Below are positions 1-7,723 of a stretch of DNA of 9,646 nucleotides, piece after piece (position 1 is the first letter of the stretch; the number at the start of each line of letters is the position of its first letter). The stretch is from positions 1-9,646 of the forward strand of contig JAOUCV010000058.1 of the NCBI GenBank assembly GCA_029859555.1, in the 5' to 3' direction. Origin of the DNA: Gammaproteobacteria bacterium (lineage in GTDB: Bacteria; Pseudomonadota; Gammaproteobacteria; UBA9214). A program made the position numbers and the translations under genes. The notes under the pieces are model-generated. The model made no database searches. It saw nothing but the letters and a program-made list of their open reading frames with translations, and had not been told where the DNA came from.

Positions 1-634
1 GCAGCCGTTGCCTGCCATCGGTGCGTCCCAACTCCAGCAGCACGGCACCATCAAGTTGCAAATGCCATGCGCGGCGATTATCCAGCGCCATGCGTGTGAC
101 CTTGACACCCAATGGTGCCAGCGTTTCCGACACCCGCCGGTAATTCTCCAGCACCTTCAGCTCATGACCATCCGGTCCGGCCAGTGAAGGCAGATCTATG
201 CTTACATTTGCCTGCAGAGGCACAAACGGCTCACCCGCCTCGTTAAGAAATCCCTGTTCACCCCAGTACGCCACCGGCTGCTGCTCCTCAATCTGCAGGC
301 GCAGGGTCTCCGGCCAAACCCGTTTCACACTGGCTTTATTTACCCAGGGTAATGCTTCAGCCGCTGTCCTTATCGCCGCCACATCGACGGTAAAGAAACC
401 ACCGGTTGCATAGGGGGCAACCGCTGCCTGCAATTGCTGCTTGCCGAGATATTTGAAATCACCTTTTACCTCGACCACATTCAGTGGAAAGCGGTACGGA
501 TCTGACAGCCAGAGCTTGCCGGCAAAAACCGTGGCTGCCAGTACGGCAACCAGCATCAAACCGGTCACCGAACGCGTATGACGTTTCAACAACTTGCGCA
601 GAACAGGTAACAACGGTTGTCTAGACCTAGGCAC
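1..634 (-). CDS. ftsQ: Cell division protein FtsQ (5' part, cut by window edge)
   Basis: FtsQ is a bitopic inner-membrane protein that links early and late divisome parts by binding FtsB/FtsL in the periplasm. The window holds the first 211 residues; the family is usually about 250-290, so the C-terminus lies beyond position 1. Seen: a basic cytoplasmic tail (residues 1-23, rich in R and K), one membrane segment at about 24-42, then a POTRA domain at about 49-118 starting FPLNVVEVKGDF and holding LPWVNKASVKRVWPETLRL, followed by the start of the beta domain (VAYWGEQGFLNEAGEPF). The start is GTG at 634-632: it lies 6 bases after a strong AGGGAGG, gives a proper tail before the membrane segment, and overlaps the ddl stop by 8 bases. 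The first in-frame ATG (556-554) would begin inside the membrane segment and is less likely. Identity rests on domain layout, motifs and position after ddl. Confidence 0.93.
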   Translation of the reverse strand, partial: MPRSRQPLLPVLRKLLKRHTRSVTGLMLVAVLAATVFAGKLWLSDPYRFPLNVVEVKGDFKYLGKQQLQAAVAPYATGGFFTVDVAAIRTAAEALPWVNKASVKRVWPETLRLQIEEQQPVAYWGEQGFLNEAGEPFVPLQANVSIDLPSLAGPDGHELKVLENYRRVSETLAPLGVKVTRMALDNRRAWHLQLDGAVLLELGRTDGRQRL

Positions 635-1598
635 AGTCTGCCTCCCTGCCAGCGGCCGCAACGGCATCCAGGCTGGTGTCCAGTATCCTGCAAACCAGCT
701 GGCTGAAATCCAGCCCGGTTGCCTGCGCCGCCATGGGCACCAGGCTGTGGTCGGTAAGGCCCGGCACGGTATTTACCTCGATAAACCAGGCCTGTCCGGC
801 AGCATCCAGCATAAAGTCCACCCGTCCCCAGCCGTTTGCAGCAACCGCCCGGCAAGCTGCCAGCGACAGTGACTGCAACTGCGACTCCATGGCTGCGTCA
901 AGACCACAGGGAATCAGATAGCGGGTGGTATCAGTTTCATACTTTGCTTCATAGTCATAAAAAGTGTTCGGGGTTTCCAGCCGTATCAACGGCAGTACTT
1001 CATCACCCAGGATGCCGGCGGTATATTCAACGCCGTCTATCCACTGCTCGGCAAACACTTCACTGTCGTAACGTGCGGCCAGCTCCCAGGCCGCAAACAA
1101 GCTGTCAGCAGTGTCAACCTTGCTGATACCAATACTGGAACCCTCATGCGAAGGTTTTATGATCAGCGGGTATTGCAGATGGTCTTTTGCAGCCAGTACT
1201 TCAGCCGCACTGGAAAACAGGGTGAAGGCCGGTGTTGCTATGCCGGCACTTTGCCAGACCTGCTTGGTACGCAGCTTGTCCATTCCCAGCGCAGATCCCA
1301 GCACACCACTGCCGGTATACGGCATGCCGAGTGTTTCCAGCATGCCCTGAATAACGCCATCCTCACCACCGCGACCATGCAAGGCAATAAAGGCACGCGC
1401 ATAACCGTGGTTAACCAGGACATCATGCAAATTACACTCAGCCGGGTCCACAGCATGCGCATCGACACCGGCTGCCCGTAATGCCTGCAGCACGGCGGCG
1501 CCACTAATCAGCGAAATTGCACGCTCGGCTGAATCACCGCCCATCAGCACGGCCACTTTCCCGTATTTCCGATCCATGTTCGCTGCACCGGTATTCAT
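627..1598 (-). CDS. ddl: D-alanine--D-alanine ligase (DdlB type)
   Basis: Cytoplasmic ATP-grasp enzyme that joins two D-Ala to give D-Ala-D-Ala, the dipeptide MurF attaches to the peptidoglycan precursor. 323 residues (E. coli DdlB is 306). Seen: N-terminal GGDSAERAISL (20-30) with the D-Ala-binding Glu of SAER; HGRGGEDG (74-81); PYTGSGV (93-99); the ATP-grasp strand and mobile loop KPSHEGSSIGISK (148-160); FYDYEAKY (213-220) with the active-site Tyr; GRVDFM (258-263); and the metal-binding EVNTVPGLTDHSLVP (274-288), all as in DdlB. The residue after SAER is Ala (A27) where E. coli has Glu. The ATG at 1598 overlaps the murB stop as ATGA; an internal ATG at 1577 (MDRKYGKVAVL) is an alternative, giving 316 residues, and neither has a strong ribosome site. 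The stop is TAG at 629-627, overlapping ftsQ by 8 bases. Position between murB and ftsQ is classic for ddlB. Confidence 0.97.
   Translation of the reverse strand: MNTGAANMDRKYGKVAVLMGGDSAERAISLISGAAVLQALRAAGVDAHAVDPAECNLHDVLVNHGYARAFIALHGRGGEDGVIQGMLETLGMPYTGSGVLGSALGMDKLRTKQVWQSAGIATPAFTLFSSAAEVLAAKDHLQYPLIIKPSHEGSSIGISKVDTADSLFAAWELAARYDSEVFAEQWIDGVEYTAGILGDEVLPLIRLETPNTFYDYEAKYETDTTRYLIPCGLDAAMESQLQSLSLAACRAVAANGWGRVDFMLDAAGQAWFIEVNTVPGLTDHSLVPMAAQATGLDFSQLVCRILDTSLDAVAAAGREADCA
641..647 (-). promoter_or_regulatory. Strong Shine-Dalgarno of ftsQ, inside ddl
   Basis: Read on the minus strand this is AGGGAGG, 6 bases before the GTG at 634-632. It lies within the last codons of ddl. It is the best ribosome binding site in the window and decides the ftsQ start in favour of GTG over later TTG or ATG codons. 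Confidence 0.8.
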
Positions 1599-2524
1599 TG
1601 TGCCGGCACCGCATCGTCGTGGTCAGCCGAATACTCACCGACGATGCGCACTTCGGTCTCCAGCCGCACACCGTGCGCCTGCTCGACACAACCCTGCACC
1701 TGCTTCAGCAAGGTCTCTATATCTGCTGCTGTAGCTGTACCGGTATTAATAATAAAGTTGGCGTGCTTTTTGGACACCTGTGCGCCGCCAAGTGTTTTTC
1801 CTTTCAATCCGGCCGCCTCAATCAAACGTGCCGCATGATCGCCCGGCGGATTACGAAAAACCGAGCCACAACTGTTTTGCTGCACCGGCTGCGACTCACT
1901 GCGCTGCGCCAGCAATTTCCGGATCTGCTGCTTCGCCAGAGTCGAATCACCGGTCTCGAGCTGCAACCGGACCGCTACAAACCATTCGTTTGCAACACCT
2001 TCAACCGTTCGATAACTCACCCGGTATTCATCAGGCTTGCGCGTGTGCAGGCTGCCGGCACGATCAACTGTTTCCACTAGCACAACCCGATTCCAGGTTT
2101 CACCGCCAAAGGCACCGGCATTCATTGCCAGTGCACCGCCCATGGTGCCGGGGATACCGGCAAGAAACTCCAGCCCGGTGAGTCCCTTGCTGGCAGACTC
2201 GCGCGCCACCTTCGAACAGGTAACACCGGCGCCGGCCCGCAACGTGGTTGCATCCAGCCACTCAAGCTCATTCAGCGCACCGAGCGTAAATATTACGGTG
2301 CCAGGAAAACCACCATCACGCACCAGTAAATTGCTGCCCAGCCCCACCCACAGCAACGCTTCCTGTGGATCCAGCTGCTGCAGGAATTCGCATAGCTCTG
2401 TGACATCTGCCGGCTTGAAGAAACAACGGGCCGGGCCACCGGCACGCCACGAGTTATGCTGCGCCATGGGTTCGTCATAACGCAACTCGCCTAGCCAGGA
2501 TTGTGTTTTTTGTGCCGCCATCAT
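1595..2524 (-). CDS. murB: UDP-N-acetylenolpyruvoylglucosamine reductase MurB (type II)
   Basis: FAD enzyme of the cytoplasm that uses NADPH to reduce UDP-GlcNAc-enolpyruvate to UDP-MurNAc, the second committed step of peptidoglycan synthesis. 309 residues. Seen: FAD-binding [14 protein letters not shown] (60-73) and [25 protein letters not shown] (117-141, read as one stretch of conserved Gly-rich loops); YRVSYR (167-172) with the substrate-binding Arg; [10 protein letters not shown] (217-226) with the catalytic Ser at 221; [18 protein letters not shown] (241-258); and LETEVRIVG (288-296) with the catalytic Glu at 291. The short length and GSVFRNP / VSKKHANFI block mark the type II (Bacillus/Staphylococcus-like) form, unlike the longer E. 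coli type I. Two adjacent ATGs begin the gene: 2524-2522 overlaps the murC stop by 4 bases, 2521-2519 by 1 base; either may be used. An AGGA directly abuts the first ATG. murB within the dcw cluster is normal in many Gammaproteobacteria outside the enterics. Confidence 0.97.
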   Translation of the reverse strand: MMAAQKTQSWLGELRYDEPMAQHNSWRAGGPARCFFKPADVTELCEFLQQLDPQEALLWVGLGSNLLVRDGGFPGTVIFTLGALNELEWLDATTLRAGAGVTCSKVARESASKGLTGLEFLAGIPGTMGGALAMNAGAFGGETWNRVVLVETVDRAGSLHTRKPDEYRVSYRTVEGVANEWFVAVRLQLETGDSTLAKQQIRKLLAQRSESQPVQQNSCGSVFRNPPGDHAARLIEAAGLKGKTLGGAQVSKKHANFIINTGTATAADIETLLKQVQGCVEQAHGVRLETEVRIVGEYSADHDDAVPAQ

Positions 2525-3972
2525 TCCTGTTTCACCACAGCATCCGCCAGCTCACCCGGCAGTCGGGCAGCAGCACTGCCAATATCACCAGCCCCCAGCG
2601 TCAGTAACACATCACCATCATGCAACAGGTCCTTCAGCACTTCCGGCAGGGAATCCAGCTCTTCCACAAACACCGGGTCAACCTGTCCGCGCGCACGAAT
2701 ACCACGCGACAGGGCACGACCGTCAGCGCCGCTGATCGGCGTTTCACCAGCGGCATAGACTTCACCCAGCACCAGCACATCAACACTGGACAACACCTTG
2801 ATGAAATCATCGAACAGGTCGTGAGTCCGTGAATAACGATGTGGCTGGAACACCACCACCAGACGACGGTCCGGCCAGCCCGCACGCACGGCCGCCAGCG
2901 TGGGTGCAATCTCACGCGGGTGATGTGCATAATCATCTATCATCAACACCTTGCCGGCTGCTGCGACAATCTCACCGGCCATCTGGAAACGACGGCCAAT
3001 ACCCTGAAAGCCGGCAAGCCCTTTCTGGATCGCTGCATCAGCAACACCCAGCTCGGTTGCTACCGCAATCGCCGCCAGCGCATTCAGCACGTTATGTTGT
3101 CCCGGCAAATTCAGCGTCACCGGCAGCGGCTTATCATGCCCCGGACGATGTACCACGAAATGCGTCTGCTTGCCCTGCTGCTGCACATCGGATGCCTTCA
3201 CATCGGCATCCGCATCAATGCCATAGGTGATGACCGGCCGGGTGACTTGCTCAAGGACATGCGCCACCTCGGGATCATCGAGACAGAGCACCGCGAGACC
3301 GTAAAATGGCAGGTGATGCAGGAACTCGATAAAGGTCTGGCGCAGCCGGTCAAAATCGCCCTCGTAGGTCGGCAAGTGGTCAGCATCAATGTTGGTGACG
3401 ATAGCCATTGATGGCTGCAGGTAAAGAAACGAGGCATCACTCTCGTCGGCCTCTGCCACCAGGTAATGTCCGGCACCCAGTTGCGCATTGGTTGCCGCAC
3501 TGTTCAACTGGCCACCAATAACAAATGTCGGATCCAGGCCACCCTCGGCCAGCAGACTGGCAGTCAGGCTGGTGGTGGTGGTCTTGCCATGCGTACCGGC
3601 AACACCAATGCCGTAGCGAAAGCGCATCAATTCGGCGAGCATTTCAGCACGAGGTACCACCGGTATGCGTTGCTCGCGCGCCGCAATCAGTTCCGGATTT
3701 TCTGCAGCAATGGCAGTAGATACCACCACCACGTCACAGTCGGCGACATTGGCGGCATCATGTCCGATAGCGACCGTCACACCCATATCACGCAGACGCC
3801 GGGTCACGGCATTTTCACGCAAGTCCGCACCGCTAACCTGGTAACCGAGGTTGTGCATCACTTCTGCAATACCGCTCATCCCGGCACCACCGATACCGAC
3901 GAAGTGCACACGTCGTACCCGCCCCATACCCTGTGGCTGGGCCATGGCAGTGGGATGCATTGCCGGGCTCAT
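2521..3972 (-). CDS. murC: UDP-N-acetylmuramate--L-alanine ligase MurC
   Basis: Cytoplasmic Mur ligase that adds L-Ala to UDP-MurNAc using ATP, the first peptide-stem step. 483 residues, close to the family norm (E. coli 491). Seen: N-terminal UDP-binding [15 protein letters not shown] (23-37); ATP P-loop [10 protein letters not shown] (126-135); EADESD (174-179); [15 protein letters not shown] (193-207); [13 protein letters not shown] (289-301); GRRF (326-329); DDYAHHP (346-352); FQPHRYSRT (375-383); and GAGDIG (460-465). The [15 protein letters not shown] and DDYAHHP blocks separate MurC from MurD/E/F. The ATG at 3972 makes a 4-base ATGA overlap with the murG stop, the pattern of its neighbours, but gives about 15 residues before the core; ATGs at 3960, 3945 (MAQPQG) and 3927 (MGRVRRVHF) are also possible, and none has a clear ribosome site at good spacing. 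The stop overlaps murB. Confidence 0.97.
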   Translation of the reverse strand: MSPAMHPTAMAQPQGMGRVRRVHFVGIGGAGMSGIAEVMHNLGYQVSGADLRENAVTRRLRDMGVTVAIGHDAANVADCDVVVVSTAIAAENPELIAAREQRIPVVPRAEMLAELMRFRYGIGVAGTHGKTTTTSLTASLLAEGGLDPTFVIGGQLNSAATNAQLGAGHYLVAEADESDASFLYLQPSMAIVTNIDADHLPTYEGDFDRLRQTFIEFLHHLPFYGLAVLCLDDPEVAHVLEQVTRPVITYGIDADADVKASDVQQQGKQTHFVVHRPGHDKPLPVTLNLPGQHNVLNALAAIAVATELGVADAAIQKGLAGFQGIGRRFQMAGEIVAAAGKVLMIDDYAHHPREIAPTLAAVRAGWPDRRLVVVFQPHRYSRTHDLFDDFIKVLSSVDVLVLGEVYAAGETPISGADGRALSRGIRARGQVDPVFVEELDSLPEVLKDLLHDGDVLLTLGAGDIGSAAARLPGELADAVVKQE

Positions 3973-5096
3973 GTGGACACCGCCCGGTTCACAGCTTGCG
4001 CATCAATTCCGGCGGCCTGCAGACATAACTCGGCAACCCTGCGTGCGGCATCCGGCAGTGCCAGTTCACGTGCACGACCAGCCATATCCCGGAGCATGTC
4101 ACGCTGCTGTAAAAAGTCTGCCAGCAACCCGGAAAGCCTGTCAGCACTCAGTGTTGACTGCGGCAACAGAATGGCTGCGCCTGCGTCTGCAAGAAACCGG
4201 GCATTGCCGGTCTGGTGATCATCCGTAGCATACGGGTACGGCACCAGCACAGAGGCAACACCCACCACGGCGAGCTCGGCTACTGTCAGCGCACCGGCAC
4301 GACAGACCACCAGGTCAGCCCAGGCATAAGCGGCAGCCATGTCTTCTACAAATGCATCAACCCGCGCGTCGACAGCTTCTGCAGCGTAGGCCGCCCGTAC
4401 CTTTTCAACATCATCCTTGCCGGTCTGGTGATGCAACTGCAGCGCTTTGGCAGATGCCAGTTGCGCCACCGCAGCCGGTACCGTTTCGTTAAGTGCGCGT
4501 GCACCCAGACTGCCGCCGATCACCAGCACCCGCAAGGCACCGTCACGCGTTGCAAAACGTTCCTCCGGGGCCGGCACCTGTGTGATCGCGGCACGTACCG
4601 GATTCCCGGTATGCAGTGGATTATGCCTTGCCGGCAAACTGCCGGGGAAAGCTACCATGACGGTGCGCGCCAGCGGTGCCAGCCAGCGGTTGGTCATACC
4701 GGCTACGGAGTTTTGTTCATGAACCAGCAATGGTCGACGCAGTAACCAGGCAATCACACCACCCGGACCGGCGGCAAACCCGCCCATGCCCAATACCGCA
4801 CGGGGACGCAAACGCAACTGGATAACCAGTGCCTGCAGCAGCGCCAGCGACAACATGAACGGTGCCAGCAACAGTCGCAGCACACCCTTGCCGCGCAGAC
4901 CGGAGACTCGCATGGTCTCCATCGGGTAACCGGCTTGCGGCACAACACGTGCTTCCAGACCGCGACGCGTTCCCAGCCAGGCAACCGCCACCCCGCGTGC
5001 CGACAGTTCCGCGGCAACAGCCAGCGCCGGGAAAACATGTCCGCCGGTACCACCTGCCATGATCAATACCGGCCGCTGGTTTGCAGACACGTTCAT
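3969..5096 (-). CDS. murG: Lipid II synthase MurG (GlcNAc transferase)
   Basis: Peripheral inner-membrane GT-B glycosyltransferase that moves GlcNAc from UDP-GlcNAc to lipid I, giving lipid II. 375 residues (E. coli 355). Seen: first G-loop [13 protein letters not shown] (14-26); hydrophobic patch around 72-95, the likely membrane contact; second G-loop [11 protein letters not shown] (103-113); [15 protein letters not shown] (126-140); C-terminal domain GGSLGAR (194-200) as third G-loop; [11 protein letters not shown] (265-275) with Glu274 expected to hold the UDP ribose; and [13 protein letters not shown] (287-299). The start is ATG 5096-5094, which overlaps the ftsW stop as ATGA and puts the AGGTGGH motif at the usual distance; the frame is open further upstream to an alternative start at 5159, but that part reads through the ftsW end and matches nothing. 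The C-terminus after about 355 is an unremarkable short tail. Its place between ftsW and murC is standard. Confidence 0.97.
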   Translation of the reverse strand: MNVSANQRPVLIMAGGTGGHVFPALAVAAELSARGVAVAWLGTRRGLEARVVPQAGYPMETMRVSGLRGKGVLRLLLAPFMLSLALLQALVIQLRLRPRAVLGMGGFAAGPGGVIAWLLRRPLLVHEQNSVAGMTNRWLAPLARTVMVAFPGSLPARHNPLHTGNPVRAAITQVPAPEERFATRDGALRVLVIGGSLGARALNETVPAAVAQLASAKALQLHHQTGKDDVEKVRAAYAAEAVDARVDAFVEDMAAAYAWADLVVCRAGALTVAELAVVGVASVLVPYPYATDDHQTGNARFLADAGAAILLPQSTLSADRLSGLLADFLQQRDMLRDMAGRARELALPDAARRVAELCLQAAGIDAQAVNRAVST

Positions 5097-6301
5097 GCAG
5101 CTACCCGCCCACGCGATGCAGCCGCGATACCGCTGGCTGATATACCGGTTGCTGTACAACGTGTCTCGTAATCAATGCGTAGCAACAGCGCAATCGCAGC
5201 GCACATGACAACCATACTGGAGCCGCCATAACTCATCAGCGGCAGGGTCAAACCCTTGGTCGGTAACAGTCCCATATTGACGCCAATATTGATAAAACTT
5301 TGCAGACCAAACCAGATACCGATGCCGTAAGCCAGATAGGCCGCAAAGAAATTCTCTGCCCTGGCTGCCTGCGCTGCAATCACAAAAGTGCGCCACACCA
5401 GTACCGAGTAGAGAAAGATAATCGCGCAGACACCGAGCAGGCCAAGCTCCTCGGCGAGTACGGCAAACACAAAGTCGGTATGTGCCTCCGGCAGGTAAAA
5501 CAGTTTCTGTATGCTGGAACCCAGCCCGACACCGAACCACTCACCACGACCAATCGCAATCAGCGACTGGGTCAGCTGGAAACCACTGTTGAACGGGTCT
5601 GCCCAGGGATCCATAAAAGTGGTCAGCCGGTTCATACGATACGGAGAGGACACAGCCAGACTTGCCAGTAACAGGCCCGCAGCACCGAGTACGCCGCTGA
5701 ACTGGATCAGCCTGACACCCGCCATAAAAATCATGCCCATGACCATTGCCGTGAGCACCACTGCGGCACCGAAATCAGGTTCCAGCAGCAGCAACAGCGC
5801 AGCAATCGCGAGCAAAGCAACCGGCTTGATAAAACCGGAGATATGGCTGCGGACTTCTTCACCATGCCGGGCCAGATAACTGGCCAGATAAATAATGAAC
5901 AGCAGTTTGGCCGGCTCGGAAACCTGCATGCGGAACAAACCGGCGCTCACCCAGCGCGAGGCGCCATTCACTTCTATGCCGATACCCGGTACCAGCACCA
6001 GCAGCAACAGGGTAAAGGCAGACAACAGCAGCAGCATCCCGAGGCGCTCCAGATCAACCAGCCGCACCTTGAACAACAAAAATCCGGCCAGCACACCGAC
6101 ACCGATGTAAACGAACTGGCGAAAGGCATAGTAAAACGGCTGGCCAACTTCGCGATCAGCAAAGGTAATGGATGCCGATGACACCATCACCAGGCCAAGT
6201 GTTGCCAACACGATAACGCTGGCAACCAGCCAGTAATCAAACCGCGGTATACGGGCCTCATCAGCAGCAACCCGTCGTGCCTGTTGTGCTGCCAGCGCCA
6301 T
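5093..6301 (-). CDS. ftsW: Septal peptidoglycan polymerase FtsW (SEDS family)
   Basis: Polytopic inner-membrane SEDS glycosyltransferase that, paired with FtsI (PBP3), polymerises lipid II at the division site. 402 residues with about ten hydrophobic segments, beginning near 24 after a cytoplasmic N-tail. Seen: DYWLVASVIVLATLGLVMVSS across the first membrane segment (22-42); VPGIGIEVNGASRWVSAG (104-121); QVSEPAKL (126-133); EPDFGAAVVL (174-183); the extracellular-loop motif LPEAHTDFVFAVLAEELG (270-287), where Asp276 matches the catalytic Asp of SEDS proteins; and GLLPTKGLTLPLMSYGGSS (344-362). The motif set together with neighbours murD and murG makes it FtsW and not RodA. Start ATG 6301-6299 shares one base with the murD stop (TAATG); the stop TGA overlaps murG by 4 bases, so translation is probably coupled on both sides. 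FtsI would be expected upstream of murE, outside the window. Confidence 0.97.
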   Translation of the reverse strand: MALAAQQARRVAADEARIPRFDYWLVASVIVLATLGLVMVSSASITFADREVGQPFYYAFRQFVYIGVGVLAGFLLFKVRLVDLERLGMLLLLSAFTLLLLVLVPGIGIEVNGASRWVSAGLFRMQVSEPAKLLFIIYLASYLARHGEEVRSHISGFIKPVALLAIAALLLLLEPDFGAAVVLTAMVMGMIFMAGVRLIQFSGVLGAAGLLLASLAVSSPYRMNRLTTFMDPWADPFNSGFQLTQSLIAIGRGEWFGVGLGSSIQKLFYLPEAHTDFVFAVLAEELGLLGVCAIIFLYSVLVWRTFVIAAQAARAENFFAAYLAYGIGIWFGLQSFINIGVNMGLLPTKGLTLPLMSYGGSSMVVMCAAIALLLRIDYETRCTATGISASGIAAASRGRVAA

Positions 6302-7668
6302 TAGCGAACCAGCTCCTGTACAGCCTGCATAAAGATGTCACCACGCGCCTCAAAGTTGCGGTACATATCAGTACTGGCACAGGCCGGGGACAGCAAAACA
6401 CAATCACCGGGCTGAGCCATCTCTGCCGCAAACCCTACTGCCTGCGTCATGTTGTCTGCCTGACGCACCGGCACCACACCCTGTAATGCCGTTTCGAGTA
6501 AACAGGCATCCTTGCCTATCAACACGGCTCCCTGTCCCTTGCGTTGCATGGCATGCGCCAGTGGTGAAAAATCTGCACCCTTGCCATCACCGCCGGCAAT
6601 CAGCACGACCTTTCCATCCACCCCGTCAATCGCAGCCAGCGTGGCACCCACATTGGTGCCTTTTGAATCATTGAACCAGCGCACACCGTTGCCTTCGTGC
6701 AGGTACTGCATGCGGTGCGGCAGCCCCTGAAATTCAGCCAGCGTTGCTACCATCGCCGTCAGCGGCAACCCGGCCGCCTCGCCCAGCGCCAGCGCAGCCA
6801 GTGCGTTCAGATAGTTATGCCGTCCAGCCATGCGGATGTTGGCTACCGGCATGATCGGTGTATCACCGCGTGCCAGCCAGCGCTCACCGGCATGTTGCAG
6901 CAGGCCGTAGTTTCCGGCAGCCGGGACCTGCCCGGTAAATCCGACCAGCGGCCGCTGTGCGTCAGCCAGCGCAGCGGCAACCGGGTCGTCAAGGTTGACC
7001 ACCTGCAGCCCGGCATTTTGATAAACCAGCTGCTTTGTACTGGCATAGTCCTGCAGGTCACGATAACGATCGAGATGATCATCACTGATATTCAGCACCA
7101 CCGCGGCCTGCGGGCGCAATGAATGCAGTGTCTCCAGCTGAAAACTGGACAACTCCAGCACATACAGGTCCGGCTCGTTGTCCGTGATCAGGTCCAGCGC
7201 CGGGGTACCGATATTGCCGCCGGTACGTACGTCAATCCCGGCGCGCCGGGCCATCGCACTCAGCAGGGTTACGACGGTGCTCTTGCCATTGGAACCGGTA
7301 ATCGCAATCACCGGCGCCGTGGCTGCCTGTGCAAACAATTCGATGTCACCCATCACCGGCACCTGTCTTGCCAGTGCTGCGGCAATCTCCGGTTGCTGCA
7401 TCGAAACACCCGGGCTGATAACAATCTGCTGTGCGCGTTCAAAGGCATCCGGGTGAAAGCCGCCGAGAAACAATGCCACGTCAGCCGGCAACTCGGAACG
7501 CGAGCGCTCCAGCTCCGGCGGCTGATCACGGCTGTCAACAATGGCCACAGACACACCCTGTCGCGACAGGTAGCGCGCCACCGACAGACCGGTCTTACCC
7601 AGTCCAATCACCAGCGTCCTGGACGCCTTGTCAAACATCTCTGTCATGACTATTGCCGGAACCGCCAT
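6301..7668 (-). CDS. murD: UDP-N-acetylmuramoylalanine--D-glutamate ligase MurD
   Basis: Cytoplasmic ATP-dependent Mur ligase adding D-Glu to UDP-MurNAc-L-Ala. 455 residues from the ATG at 7668. Seen: N-terminal UDP-binding IGLGKTGLSVARYL (21-34); P-loop GSNGKST (125-131); ELSSFQLET (172-180); NISDDHLDRY (193-202); Lys212 in the YASTKQLVYQNA stretch, at the place of the carbamylated Lys of E. coli MurD; RHNYLNALAA (283-292); FQGLPHRMQ (313-321); FNDSKGTN (332-339); and SPACASTDMYRNFEARGDIF (427-446). In this last motif Thr433 sits where Phe or Leu is usual. The start is uncertain: ATG 7668 has only a weak GAG 9 bases upstream; ATG 7647 (MTEMFDKASR, 448 residues) and ATG 7638 (445 residues) put GLGKTG closer to the usual distance from the N-terminus. 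A 55-base gap separates it from mraY, and its TAA shares one base with the ftsW ATG. Confidence 0.96.
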   Translation of the reverse strand: MAVPAIVMTEMFDKASRTLVIGLGKTGLSVARYLSRQGVSVAIVDSRDQPPELERSRSELPADVALFLGGFHPDAFERAQQIVISPGVSMQQPEIAAALARQVPVMGDIELFAQAATAPVIAITGSNGKSTVVTLLSAMARRAGIDVRTGGNIGTPALDLITDNEPDLYVLELSSFQLETLHSLRPQAAVVLNISDDHLDRYRDLQDYASTKQLVYQNAGLQVVNLDDPVAAALADAQRPLVGFTGQVPAAGNYGLLQHAGERWLARGDTPIMPVANIRMAGRHNYLNALAALALGEAAGLPLTAMVATLAEFQGLPHRMQYLHEGNGVRWFNDSKGTNVGATLAAIDGVDGKVVLIAGGDGKGADFSPLAHAMQRKGQGAVLIGKDACLLETALQGVVPVRQADNMTQAVGFAAEMAQPGDCVLLSPACASTDMYRNFEARGDIFMQAVQELVR

Positions 7669-7723
7669 CAATCAAGGCTCGTTAATACAACCGTTTTGTT
7701 TAAATACATCCGCATCTCTCGCA
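7669..7723 (-). other. AT-rich mraY-murD intergenic gap
   Basis: This is the only non-coding stretch of note in the window (55 bases if murD starts at 7668, up to 76-85 if a later ATG is used). On the transcribed strand it contains the AT-rich run TATTTAAACAAAAC followed by GGTTGTATTAAC, which stands out from the GC-rich flanks. It holds no terminator-like hairpin with a T run. It could carry a weak internal promoter for murD-ftsW onward, but I cannot match convincing -35 and -10 boxes at proper spacing. Confidence 0.4.

Noticed and set aside
1517..2080. Plus-strand open frame of 187 codons opposite murB
   Set aside because: Composition is a reflection of murB codons; no ribosome site or known motif.
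3466..4218. Plus-strand open frame of 250 codons opposite murC and murG
   Set aside because: No recognisable motif and it spans two well-supported genes on the other strand; an antisense shadow.
5097..5159. Upstream extension of murG to an earlier start
   Set aside because: The 21 extra residues come from the ftsW end in another frame; ATG 5096 with the ATGA overlap and usual distance to AGGTGGH is far better.
7672..7712. Imperfect inverted repeat ACAA-AACGG-TTGT in the mraY-murD gap
   Set aside because: Four-base arms are too short to support an operator or terminator claim.
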